This document shows positions 1-7,487 of a stretch of 38,223 nt of DNA, in pieces (within the stretch, counting starts at the first letter, position 1; each line of letters begins with the position of its first letter). This stretch comes from Oscillospiraceae bacterium (lineage in GTDB: Bacteria > Bacillota > Clostridia > Oscillospirales > Ruminococcaceae). The notes under the pieces were generated by a model. That model was not told the origin of the DNA. It was given only the letters and a program-made list of their open reading frames with translations, and searched no databases. The stretch spans positions 1 to 38,223 of the forward strand of contig WRAV01000021.1 of the NCBI GenBank assembly GCA_009780025.1, given 5' to 3'. The position numbers were made by a program, and so were the translations under genes.

Positions 1-1
1 A

Positions 2-64
2 GTTGCTTGTAATGCGGTCGCCAAACCAATTGCTAGTCTACTACAGGAGGCTTTCTATTGCTAA
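2..64 (+). CDS. 3' end of an upstream gene (partial, unidentified)
   Basis: Frame 2 is open from the window edge for 20 codons and ends with TAA at 62-64; the last residues read KPIASLLQEAFYC. I do not recognise the protein. The support is indirect: a plus-strand hairpin with a T-tract lies about 60 bases downstream (123-157), as expected after a plus-strand gene, and nothing else in the window would use it. The fragment is short enough that the open frame could be chance. Confidence 0.3.
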   Translation, partial: VACNAVAKPIASLLQEAFYC

Positions 65-113
65 AGCTTTTTATCGCCCCCGGTAAAACCGGGGGTTAAG
101 TTGCGCTAAAGCT
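60..113. repeat. hairpin flanked by 9-base direct repeats
   Basis: The sequence GCTAAAGCT occurs at 60-68 and again at 105-113. Between them sits a perfect 8-bp stem, CCCCCGGT/ACCGGGGG, with an AAA loop at 77-95. The layout resembles a small mobile palindromic unit or a terminator remnant. No gene is associated with it. Confidence 0.5.
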
Positions 114-122
114 ATAACCATA

Positions 123-157
123 AGGAAAAGCCGCCGAGGGCGGCCTTTCCTGTTTTT
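123..157 (+). terminator. intrinsic terminator at the gene edge
   Basis: A GC-rich stem (GCCGCC at 130-135 with GGCGGC at 139-144, loop GAG) is extended across one mismatch by AGGAAA/TTTCCT. It is followed on the plus strand by five T residues (153-157). The T-tract points to termination of a plus-strand transcript entering from outside the window. The stem lies just past the stop of the minus-strand RND gene and may also protect that 3' end. Confidence 0.7.
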
Positions 158-160
158 ACA

Positions 161-3100
161 CTATATCTCTTCAATCTCGCGGAATTTGGTGCGCTCGCCG
201 AACAGCTTGGTGCGGATATTCTCGAAGGTGATGTATATAGCGGGGATTACCAACAGGGTAACAAATGTTGAGAACACCAGGCCAAACACTACCACTACAG
301 CCAGCGGCGCCATAACCTCGGCACCTTCGCCTCGGCCCAACATCATAGGCAGCAGACCCAGAGCGGTTGTGAGAGTAGTCATCAAAATCGCCCTCAGGCG
401 CACAACGCCCGCTTCCCGCACAGCGTCAATCAAGGGCATCCCCTTGCCCCGCAAAAGGTTTATATAGTCAATAAGCACAATGCCGTTGTTTAGCACAATT
501 GCCACCAATACTATAAGCCCTAGGGCTGCGGTTATGCCGAGACTTTGCCCCATGACTAGCAGACCGAATATCCCGGTGGAAAGCGCCACCGGCACCGCAA
601 ACATGATGATGAATGGGTAGAACAATGATTCGAATTCGGCGGCCATGATGGCGTATACCACAAACACTGCTACCAACATAGCGAGCATCAAACTCTGAAG
701 CTCTTGATCCATGAATTCCTGGTCACCGGTGGGTTCAAGTGACACGCCCATAGGGAAGATATACTGCGTGGCGATTAGATAATTTATATCGCTGACAACC
801 GAACCCAAATCACGCCCGTCCAGGCTGCCGGATATTGTCATAACCGTCTGCTGATTGTGTCGGCTAATTGACATAGGCGACTGTGTTATCTCAATCGTGG
901 CCACCTCGCGCAACGGGATAGATGTCCCGGCCGGGGTTGGTATCAGTAGGGTCTCCAGACCGGTGAGGTCGTTTACAGCGGCGTCCCCGCTGTTGACACG
1001 GACAGCCAGCTCGTTCCCGGCCACCCGCATTACGGTCGCTTGGCTGCCCTGAATCGCGTTATTTGCTGCACTCATAATCCCCTGAGCAGTCAATCCGAAA
1101 GAGGAAGCCCGCATCCGGTCTACATTTACAACAGCGCGAGGCATTGTCTCGCCTATAGAGCTGGTAACGTCCCGCAGCCCCTCCACTTGGCCAAGTAGCT
1201 CAACTAGGTCTTCAGACACCTCCACCAGGGTCAGAATGTCATCACCCAGTATGTTGTAGTGCACGTCCCCGCCACCCATTCCACCCATCACCATCATCGA
1301 AGTGAGCGCCTCAACGGTAATTTCAGCTCCAGCAATGTCGTGCATAAAACCACGTATCTCATTGGCGATTTCGGTGGAGGAGCGCTCACGCTCTGCCAGC
1401 GGCACAAGAGCCACCGTCACTGAAGCTGAATGTGAGGTTGTGCCTCCAAAAAAACCGCCACCGCCCACCGTAGTAGAGACATTGCTGATCTCCGGCACGC
1501 CTTCTAACCGGTCAAGCACCTGCATAGTTACATCATCTGTCCGCTCAAGCACCGCACCTGTTGGCAGGCGGACACCTATGTTAATCTGGCTCTGATCTGC
1601 GGCAGGCATAAGCTCGGTGCCGATAACCGCCACAGAAACCATCGAGCCCATAAAGAACACAAAGGCTATTATCATAACTAAAACGCGGCGGCGAGTTGCA
1701 AACGCTATCGCCCTTGCGTACACCGGCCCAATGAAATCAATCTTTTTACCCACGCCCTCAACTGCGTCACCCAGCTTCTCGGTAAAGGCCCATCTCCTCT
1801 TTTTGGTTCTAAGCTCTTTTGGCACCAGGAAAAGCGAGCAGGCCATAGGCACAAAGGTAATAGCCACCAGCAAAGACGCACCCAGAGAGAAGGAAACCGA
1901 AAGTGCAAGATCGGTGAATATTTGGGCAATAAGCCCGCCTAGCCAAGCCACCGGCACAAACACCGACATGGTCGTTATGGTAGAGGCCACAATCGACATC
2001 ATAACTTCCTTGGTGCCATTAATTGCCGCGCGTACCCTGTCTTCCCCTACAGACATCCGTCGGAAAATCGCCTCAAGCACAACAATCGAGTTGTCGATCA
2101 GCAAACCTACACCCAGGGTCAGGCCGCCCAAACTCATCATATTTAGAGACATGCCCGCAAAAAACATAAAGCTGAACGTAACTATTATAGAAAGTGGAAT
2201 AGCCGCCGCCAAAACCAAAGTTGCCCTTATATCCCGCAAGAAGAAGAATAGGACTATGATAGCCAAAAACATCCCGAATAGCGCGGTGTTTGAGACCGCA
2301 TTAATTGAACCCATAATGAAGTCAGCCGGGTCAAGAATAACGCCTATATCCAGCTCGGGAAACTCAGCGATAATGCGGTCAAGCTCGCTGCGCACAGCCC
2401 GAGATACGTTGACAGTGTTGGCATCCGACTGCGGCTGGATAGAAAGAGTAAGCGCCGGCTCTCCGTTGAGGTAGGAAAAAGACGAGAGTTCGCTGTAAAC
2501 TTCGCGCACTTCGGCTATATCCCGCAAGAATATTTGCCCACCCATTGGGGTAACGATCGGCAGATTGCGGATGTCATCCAGATTACTGAACTGAGCATCT
2601 ACCACAACCGCTAGGTTCCGCCCAGCTTCGTCAAGAGTGCCTACAGGCCGGGATGTATTCTCGGTAGCGAGCAGACCCATCACTTGGGCTTCACTAACTC
2701 CAAATCCGCGCATGCGGTCGGTCATCAGCTCGATTGCGACTTCTCTTTCCCGCCCGCCGCTCAGGTTAACCGTGGCCACCCCAGATTGGCGAGCCAACCG
2801 GTCCCTGATGCGGTCTTCTACAATATATTGCATCGTTACAAGATCGTGGGTGTCGGAGGCGATTGAGATTATAATAGCATCCATTCCCATGTTCATATCG
2901 GCTTTTATGACCATGGGGTCGCCCGCGCCGTCCGGCAGAGCCATTCGTATCATGTCAATCGCTTCGCGTATGTCAATTGCCGCCATGTCAATATCCACAT
3001 CGTTGCTAAACTGCATAACTACAAAGGAGAAGCCCTCATCAGAAGTTGAACTGAGAGTATCCAGCCCTTGTAGTGTCGCCACGCCGCGCTCTATGGGCTC

Positions 3101-3286
3101 AGTCACTAGTCGCTGAACCTGGTCGGGGGCCGCACCGCTGTAGGTTGTTATAACCGCCGCAACCGGAATGTTCATGTTGGGGAAAAGATCCATGCGCAGG
3201 TTAAACAGACTCATCCCGCCGAAGGCCAGGAAGACAAGGAGAATCATAAGTGTGGCCACCGGCCGACGGACAGAAAGTTTGGTCAT
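161..3286 (-). CDS. RND-family efflux pump (AcrB/Swr-like)
   Basis: Inner-membrane proton-driven exporter of the resistance-nodulation-division superfamily. The 1041 residues match the usual family length. Transmembrane helix 1 is at about residues 10-30, a large extracytoplasmic region follows to about 330, then a helix bundle, with the same pattern repeated in the second half. Helix 4 carries the segment LLIDNSIVVLE, so the proton-relay position has one Asp (D398) followed by Asn instead of the Asp-Asp pair of AcrB; I infer this is usual for Gram-positive members. The ATG at 3286 is preceded by AGGAG. It is co-directional with and downstream of the adaptor gene at 3505-5025, about 220 bases away. 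No outer-membrane factor is encoded nearby, which fits a monoderm host. Substrate unknown. Confidence 0.93.
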   Translation of the reverse strand: MTKLSVRRPVATLMILLVFLAFGGMSLFNLRMDLFPNMNIPVAAVITTYSGAAPDQVQRLVTEPIERGVATLQGLDTLSSTSDEGFSFVVMQFSNDVDIDMAAIDIREAIDMIRMALPDGAGDPMVIKADMNMGMDAIIISIASDTHDLVTMQYIVEDRIRDRLARQSGVATVNLSGGREREVAIELMTDRMRGFGVSEAQVMGLLATENTSRPVGTLDEAGRNLAVVVDAQFSNLDDIRNLPIVTPMGGQIFLRDIAEVREVYSELSSFSYLNGEPALTLSIQPQSDANTVNVSRAVRSELDRIIAEFPELDIGVILDPADFIMGSINAVSNTALFGMFLAIIVLFFFLRDIRATLVLAAAIPLSIIVTFSFMFFAGMSLNMMSLGGLTLGVGLLIDNSIVVLEAIFRRMSVGEDRVRAAINGTKEVMMSIVASTITTMSVFVPVAWLGGLIAQIFTDLALSVSFSLGASLLVAITFVPMACSLFLVPKELRTKKRRWAFTEKLGDAVEGVGKKIDFIGPVYARAIAFATRRRVLVMIIAFVFFMGSMVSVAVIGTELMPAADQSQINIGVRLPTGAVLERTDDVTMQVLDRLEGVPEISNVSTTVGGGGFFGGTTSHSASVTVALVPLAERERSSTEIANEIRGFMHDIAGAEITVEALTSMMVMGGMGGGDVHYNILGDDILTLVEVSEDLVELLGQVEGLRDVTSSIGETMPRAVVNVDRMRASSFGLTAQGIMSAANNAIQGSQATVMRVAGNELAVRVNSGDAAVNDLTGLETLLIPTPAGTSIPLREVATIEITQSPMSISRHNQQTVMTISGSLDGRDLGSVVSDINYLIATQYIFPMGVSLEPTGDQEFMDQELQSLMLAMLVAVFVVYAIMAAEFESLFYPFIIMFAVPVALSTGIFGLLVMGQSLGITAALGLIVLVAIVLNNGIVLIDYINLLRGKGMPLIDAVREAGVVRLRAILMTTLTTALGLLPMMLGRGEGAEVMAPLAVVVVFGLVFSTFVTLLVIPAIYITFENIRTKLFGERTKFREIEEI

Positions 3287-3350
3287 CGTTTGCTCCTATT
3301 ATGCTGGAATTATGTGTGCCAGTGCGCTGCTAAACGCGCCATTAACGAAG

Positions 3351-3507
3351 TACGGCGGAAGATTCCGCCGTAACGCTGTTTTGTAGGGTCGGGCTTCCAC
3401 GCCCAACCGCATGTCTCACCCAGAAAAGCTCCGGCCGGGCGAAAATGTAGCTCCAACCACCTGTGGGATGTGTGAGTGATACAGGCGGGGATGGAACTCC
3501 GCTCCTA
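3351..3507. repeat. fold-back repeat element between adaptor and RND genes
   Basis: The spacer holds a perfect 10-bp inverted repeat TACGGCGGAA/TTCCGCCGTA (3351-3372). Next to it is a segment bounded by GTAGG/CCTAC inverted ends: GTAGGGTCGGGC at 3382 on the plus strand with a near-perfect partner GCCCAACC (to 3407), and GTAGGAGCGG read on the minus strand from 3507. The minus-strand end overlaps the adaptor gene, whose TAG stop (3505-3507) is part of the GTAGG end. The same type of element recurs at 15931, 19253, 31677 and 31963. Confidence 0.55.
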
Positions 3508-5025
3508 CCGGTTGGTGGTCACAACATTCACCAACGTGCCCTCAAGCAGAAACTCCTGGCCGACCACAACTATCTGGTCGCGCTCGCTCACTCCGCTGGT
3601 TATCTCGATGAGGTTGCCGCTCTCTAGCCCCGTGGTCACCGGCCTTCTCGTAGCGTGGTCATCCTCGATAATATAGACAAACTGGCCGTATTCGTCGCTC
3701 ATAACCACGTTGCGGGCCACTACAAAGTTGCCTCGACTCTCGGCCTGTACAAAGGTAACTTGGGAGAACATTCCGGGGCGAATAAGACCATCCGGGTTGT
3801 CCAGCTCAATGCGCACCGGGAAAGTGCTGGCTTGGTTGGCTATAGGCGAGACGATAGTCACCCTGCCGGTGAAGTTTTGGTTGTCGCCCAGGGCCTGCAC
3901 CACAACGTCAACTTCCTGGTCGACATGCACAAGGTTTATCAGCGCCTCGGAAACGCTTACCTGGACTATAACCGGGTCGAGCTGCACGATTGTAAATGGC
4001 ATTGCCGCCTGGGTAACCATCTGCCCCACTTCGACATTGCGGGCGCTTACAACCCCAGAGATCGGGCTGGTGATGGTGGCGCGGTTTAGGTTATCCTGCA
4101 CGATCGCGAGCTGAGTTTGGGTTGACTGCAGTTGGGCCTGGGCGCTCTGCACCCCAAACTCGGCCATCCTTTGGTTTTGCTCCATGCCTTCGCGGTGGGT
4201 CTCAAGCATTTCTTCGGCAATGGCCAGCGAGCCAGCGGCTTGGGATTGGCCGATTTGCGCTGCAAGCTCTGCGTGTCGCAACGTCTCCTGCCTGCTGGCT
4301 ATCGCTTGAGCCTCTTGATCCAGCGGCCATAGCTGAAGTCTAAGAGCCTGATACTGTGCCCCCACCCATGGGTCATACCGCTCCGGATGTCTGGGATTTT
4401 CTATATACTGGTCCCTATTGAGTCCACGGGTTAGGTCTCTAATTTCGTCCATTATAAAGCGTCGGTCTCTTTCTATATCCCTTAACTCCCGGTGATTGAA
4501 CGAGTGGAACATCTGGCTTTGTGTGTAGGCAGTGTCCCGTTGCGCTTCTGCCAAAGCTGCACCGCTCTCACTATTATGGAGAGCCATCTCCTGTTGAAGC
4601 TCCAAAAGACGCGTCTGTGCGCCATCAGCCGATAGCTCAAGTTGATATTGGGCGGACTCTACCCCGACATTTAGCGCATTCACGGAAGCCTGGAGCTGCC
4701 GTATCTGGTTCTGCATGTCCTGGGCATCCACAGTGAAGAGCACGTCGCCCTCCTCCACCTCGTCCCCTACGTTGAAGTTTACACCGGTTACCTCAGCGGC
4801 CAACATGCTGGCTATATTTACTGTCTTGAGCGGCTGAACCTGCCCTATGTATGTCAACTCGTTGCGTATTGCAGTGCGCTCTAGGAAAGCGGTCTCCACC
4901 GCAGTGGCTATCACTACCTCTTCTTCCGCCGCAGGATCAACAGCGCCCGCCGCCATGGCGCAACCGGCAAATAGGGCCAGCACCAGACTCAGCGAGATCA
5001 CTTTTATCGCTACATTTTTCTTCAT
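3505..5025 (-). CDS. RND periplasmic adaptor (HlyD/MFP family) lipoprotein
   Basis: Membrane-fusion adaptor that should link the RND pump encoded just downstream to the outside. Residues 1-22 form a lipoprotein signal with lipobox LFAGC (Cys22), so the protein is probably lipid-anchored. A biotinyl/lipoyl-like half lies at about residues 60-105 (GDEVEEGDVLF). A long Gln/Ala/Glu-rich alpha-helical hairpin covers about 105-310, the second lipoyl half has SPISGVVSARNVEVGQ at about 325, and beta-barrel and membrane-proximal domains follow. At 506 residues it is longer than a typical 350-400 residue adaptor because of the helical hairpin. The ATG at 5025 follows a GGAGGAGG-type site. The TAG stop lies inside a fold-back repeat. 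Confidence 0.9.
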   Translation of the reverse strand: MKKNVAIKVISLSLVLALFAGCAMAAGAVDPAAEEEVVIATAVETAFLERTAIRNELTYIGQVQPLKTVNIASMLAAEVTGVNFNVGDEVEEGDVLFTVDAQDMQNQIRQLQASVNALNVGVESAQYQLELSADGAQTRLLELQQEMALHNSESGAALAEAQRDTAYTQSQMFHSFNHRELRDIERDRRFIMDEIRDLTRGLNRDQYIENPRHPERYDPWVGAQYQALRLQLWPLDQEAQAIASRQETLRHAELAAQIGQSQAAGSLAIAEEMLETHREGMEQNQRMAEFGVQSAQAQLQSTQTQLAIVQDNLNRATITSPISGVVSARNVEVGQMVTQAAMPFTIVQLDPVIVQVSVSEALINLVHVDQEVDVVVQALGDNQNFTGRVTIVSPIANQASTFPVRIELDNPDGLIRPGMFSQVTFVQAESRGNFVVARNVVMSDEYGQFVYIIEDDHATRRPVTTGLESGNLIEITSGVSERDQIVVVGQEFLLEGTLVNVVTTNR

Positions 5026-5165
5026 ATTAAAGCCTCCTCCAAAACAAAAGCGCCTGTGCGCAAGATATTGAGTTTATTTGGTACATTGGCACGCGCTGGT
5101 CAAGCTGCGCTTGCTATGTGTTGATCTATAAAATAACATTTGCGCTTGCGTTGCGGTGTACCACT

Positions 5166-5194
5166 ATACTATAACACTATGATGCAATTGTCAA
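5166..5194 (-). promoter_or_regulatory. sigma-A-type promoter of the efflux pair
   Basis: Read on the minus strand, TTGACA (5189-5194) is followed after 17 bases by TAGTAT (5166-5171). The -35 is perfect and the -10 matches four of six positions. One half of a 9-bp inverted repeat lies in the spacer, which suggests control by a repressor or a MerR-like activator. Confidence 0.6.
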
Positions 5195-5281
5195 TAGGCT
5201 GCGCAAAAATTTTGCAGTAAAACATATGTATAGTGTTAGATTTTCTCACTAAACTTTGCAAGGTAAAACATATGCGTACAG
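5172..5281. promoter_or_regulatory. inverted and direct repeats upstream of the efflux promoter
   Basis: TAACACTAT (5172-5180) and ATAGTGTTA (5230-5238) form a perfect 9-bp inverted repeat, one half inside the promoter spacer. A direct repeat, GTAAAACATATG, occurs at 5217-5228 and 5263-5274, each preceded by TTTGCA. The motif GTGTTAGA at 5233 recurs at 5422 in the bioY promoter. These are candidate operators; the protein that binds is unknown. Confidence 0.4.
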
Positions 5282-5402
5282 CCTAACATTTTATCCCCAA
5301 AATGTAAATCTGCTATGAACAAACTATTATTTTTCGTTGATGCCGACAGGCTTTGGAGGCACAAATGCCCACTCTTTTTTGGTGCGGTATCGCACCGTTA
5401 TT

Positions 5403-5431
5403 TTGAAAAAATTTATAATTTGTGTTAGAAT
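5403..5431 (+). promoter_or_regulatory. bioY promoter with extended -10
   Basis: TTGAAA (5403-5408), a 17-base spacer, and TAGAAT (5426-5431) with a TGT extension directly before it. The expected start of transcription is about 5438, giving a leader of about 20 bases with the ribosome binding site GAGAGAGGAAG. I see no clear BirA operator overlapping it. Confidence 0.7.
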
Positions 5432-5458
5432 GTTGGAAATGAGAGAGGAAGTGTAATT

Positions 5459-6001
5459 GTGAATTCTAAGCTAACGGTGCACGAACTTTGTCGGATAGCT
5501 ATTTTTGTCGCGGTTATTGCCATCTGCGCCCAGATACAAGTCCCGCTCCCCGGGATGGTGCCGTTCACTTTGCAGGTAACGGCTATTTCCCTTACTGGGC
5601 TTGTGCTCGGCCCCAAAAGCGGTGCCCTTGCGACAATTGTTTATGTTTTGCTGGGCGCTGTGGGCGCTCCGGTATTTGCCGGTTTTTCCGGCGGTATGGG
5701 TGTGATTATGCGCTACACCGGCGGATTTATCCTTTCCTTCCCGCTTGTAGCGCTGCTTTCCGGGTTCGGTGCGCAAACCGGCAAACTTTCTTGGACTTAC
5801 GCCGGGCTAGTGTCGGGCACTGCACTCAACCTAGTTATCGGTATGTTCTACTTTAGCTGGTATGCTTCGGCAAGTATAGCATCTTCATTTGTCCTAGCAG
5901 TTGCCCCATTTATTCCTACATCCGCTATAATGATAATATTAGTTCCGCATTTTAGTAAAGCCATCAAGGCAGCCTTAAATGCTGCAAGGGTGCGGATATG
6001 A
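5459..6001 (+). CDS. bioY: BioY biotin transporter S component
   Basis: Substrate-binding membrane subunit (S component) of an energy-coupling-factor biotin importer, 180 residues with about six hydrophobic segments. Family features visible are the N-terminal LCRIAIFVAVIAICAQIQVPLPGMVPFTL region (written here only as a landmark from residue 10), the LTGLVLGPKSGALATIVYVLLG helix pair, and the GGMGVIMRYTGGFILSFPLVA stretch. It starts at GTG 5459 behind GAGAGAGGAAG. No EcfA or EcfT gene is nearby, so it either uses a shared ECF module elsewhere or works alone, as some BioY proteins do. The TGA stop overlaps the next ATG (ATGA), so the two genes are translationally coupled. Confidence 0.93.
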   Translation: MNSKLTVHELCRIAIFVAVIAICAQIQVPLPGMVPFTLQVTAISLTGLVLGPKSGALATIVYVLLGAVGAPVFAGFSGGMGVIMRYTGGFILSFPLVALLSGFGAQTGKLSWTYAGLVSGTALNLVIGMFYFSWYASASIASSFVLAVAPFIPTSAIMIILVPHFSKAIKAALNAARVRI

Positions 6002-6387
6002 GGCTGCGTCCACACCACCTGCTCTGCACCCAGGGGTTTAGCGGCAAAGGCTACAGCCCCGAGTTTGTAGAAAATATGCGCGCAATCGTCAATACTTTGC
6101 GCAGCAACCCAGACACTGTCATTGAAGTTGTCTTCTCGACTGACGACATCTGCGAGTGTTGCCCCAAAATGCTGGGCGAAAACCTCTGCGAAGTGAACGA
6201 TAAGGTAAATCGCCTAGACCAAAAGGTCATCGGCCACTTCGGCATTGAGGAGAAGGAGTATACATATCGCGAAGCCTTGTCAAAAATAGCCACCACAATA
6301 ACCCCCGAGATTTTCGATGATATCTGCGAGGTGTGCGGCTGGCACCCATTTGGCGTTTGCAAAAGAAAAATTTTGTGTAGGAGATAG
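5998..6387 (+). CDS. DUF1284 family cysteine-rich protein
   Basis: A 129-residue soluble protein of the uncharacterised DUF1284 family, recognised from its start MRLRPHHLLC and its cysteine pattern. Conserved-looking residues are His6-His7, Cys10, the cluster Cys52/Cys54/Cys55, Cys64, then Cys110/Cys113 with a GWHPFGVC motif (Cys121) and Cys127. Nine cysteines plus histidines in 129 residues suggest metal or iron-sulfur binding, but the function is unknown. Its ATG overlaps the bioY stop, so it is co-translated with the biotin transporter. A role near biotin or iron-sulfur metabolism is a guess from context only. Confidence 0.85.
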   Translation: MRLRPHHLLCTQGFSGKGYSPEFVENMRAIVNTLRSNPDTVIEVVFSTDDICECCPKMLGENLCEVNDKVNRLDQKVIGHFGIEEKEYTYREALSKIATTITPEIFDDICEVCGWHPFGVCKRKILCRR

Positions 6388-6410
6388 ATTCCAGGCATAT
6401 CCAAAATCAA

Positions 6411-6454
6411 AAGCCGACGAGCCACCCAGCGGACTATGGGTGGCTCGTCGGCTT
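6411..6454 (-). terminator. 18-bp perfect hairpin, terminator between convergent genes
   Basis: AAGCCGACGAGCCACCCA (6411-6428) pairs perfectly with 6437-6454 around an 8-base loop. On the minus strand the stem is followed by TTTTGATTTTGG, a T-rich tail suited to ending the lipoprotein transcript. On the plus strand only a short TT follows, but the stem may still end the bioY transcript. Confidence 0.8.
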
Positions 6455-6518
6455 GCGTATAGCTGTGAGAGGAAAAGTTGGAACTGTATCGTTAACGTTT
6501 GGTGTCGCCCTCCAAAAA

Positions 6519-6686
6519 TTAACTACCGGCGCCGGGTATTTCCAGCATTGCGGCTGTGAATCTGCCGCCTTCGTACATCAGGCCCATTTCCACCATGCGC
6601 GCAAGCGCCTCAGGGTCGCCTTGCATTGGCGCGTTAAAGTCTGGCGCTTCTGGCGCGACACCGCCAACTGCGGCTACTGGCAGGGC
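6519..6686 (-). other. in-frame 55-codon extension beyond the TGA of the lipoprotein gene
   Basis: Directly after the TGA at 6687-6689 the same frame stays open for 55 codons to TAA at 6519-6521. The first 20 codons give an Ala/Pro/Val-rich linker (ALPVAAVGGVAPEAPDF) that continues the low-complexity style before the TGA. The rest is a plausible small domain (GDPEALARMVEMGLMYEGG, then RFTAAMLEIPGAGS). There is no internal start with a good ribosome binding site. The strong terminator lies about 65 bases after the TAA. This may be a C-terminal part lost by a nonsense mutation, or one made by readthrough. Confidence 0.6.
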
Positions 6687-7487
6687 TCAGCCGGTTACTT
6701 CTGCGTCCGCTTCACCGTTGGCAGCCTCAGGGGCTGTCGGTGTGCCGGACATTTCGTGCTCAGTCAGGTTGACGGCAAAGCTGCCTTCCAGCTCAAAAAT
6801 CTCGTCGCCCTCGACGATGATAAAGAAGTCGTCCGCGCCTCGGGTGACATAGCTGAAGCTTACGCTGCCCGCTATTTCTCCGACCTGCACTCGCACCCAC
6901 TCGTCGTCGCCTTGGAAGAACTCGATGTCCCGGTCAAAGCCGATCATCGGTGGGAACGCAGCGTCTGTGTCTGTGTGGGTATAGGGGGCGAAGGGCAGGG
7001 CAAAGGTAACACTCTCGCCGGGTTCCAGCCAACTGGTCTGCAAATCCATAGTCATGACTGCCGGGTGGAATAGCGCGGTCAGCTCCCCAAGGTTTACAGT
7101 GAGGGCGTCCGGCACCCGATTGGAACCCGAGCCCTTGGTAAACACGACAATTTCCTCGCCTATGTTTGTAATGGTGGCGAACACGCCCACCACATCGCTA
7201 TGAGTGAATTGGGGCCTGTCGAAGAAAACCGTGAGCTGTACGTTCTCGTCAGAAAACTCTTGCTCACCATAGCGCTGGCCTTCAAACTCTATGCCAATCT
7301 CCGGCCTAAAGTCCTCAAACCCATCGCCAAGCTCGAACACGTCACCGTATTCGTACCCGTAGTCGTAATCATCCTCGTCAACGGTGGGCGCCACCGGCGG
7401 GGGGGTTGGCTGATTGGTCGCGCAGCCAACCGCGACAAGGGCCAGTGCCAAAACAAGTACCAATACAATTATTTTTTTGCTTTTCAT
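6687..7487 (-). CDS. secreted lipoprotein of unknown function, ends at an in-frame TGA
   Basis: A 266-residue exported lipoprotein. The signal peptide runs to a lipobox with Cys22 (VAVGC), followed by a Pro-rich then Asp/Tyr/Glu-rich acidic linker (DEDDYDYGYEYGD). The body looks beta-rich, with segments such as QLTVFFDRPQF, VVGVFATITNIGEEIVVF and WLEPGESVTFALPF, suggesting an Ig-like or similar beta-sandwich; I cannot name a family. I chose ATG 7487 because AGGAG lies nine bases before it; the upstream TTG at 7493 is too close to that site. The stop is TGA, and coding continues in the same frame behind it (see 6519-6686), so the gene may be truncated. It converges with the bioY operon. Confidence 0.8.
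   Translation of the reverse strand: MKSKKIIVLVLVLALALVAVGCATNQPTPPPVAPTVDEDDYDYGYEYGDVFELGDGFEDFRPEIGIEFEGQRYGEQEFSDENVQLTVFFDRPQFTHSDVVGVFATITNIGEEIVVFTKGSGSNRVPDALTVNLGELTALFHPAVMTMDLQTSWLEPGESVTFALPFAPYTHTDTDAAFPPMIGFDRDIEFFQGDDEWVRVQVGEIAGSVSFSYVTRGADDFFIIVEGDEIFELEGSFAVNLTEHEMSGTPTAPEAANGEADAEVTG

Larger units (their letters stand above)
5026..5458. other. 433-base divergent regulatory region
   Basis: No gene is visible here. The region holds a minus-strand promoter for the adaptor/RND pair (5166-5194), a plus-strand promoter for bioY (5403-5431), and several short inverted and direct repeats between them. The adaptor leader is about 130 bases and includes two copies of GCAAGCGCA on the minus strand. 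Confidence 0.6.

Noticed and set aside
1617-2474. 285-codon plus-strand frame within the RND gene
   Set aside because: It is a shadow of the RND coding sequence with unnatural Ser/Thr/Arg-rich composition and no homology.
5403-5458. BirA operator at bioY
   Set aside because: I looked for two half-sites of the GTTAAC or GTAAAC type with the expected spacing around the promoter and did not find a convincing pair.
6687-6689. TGA as a reassigned sense codon in this genome
   Set aside because: bioY ends in TGA overlapping the next start, with no homology beyond, so TGA works as a stop. The in-frame TGA in the lipoprotein is better treated as a local event.
6687-6689. selenocysteine at the in-frame TGA
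   Set aside because: The surrounding sequence is an Ala/Pro-rich linker without a redox motif, and no SECIS-like stem directly after the codon is apparent.
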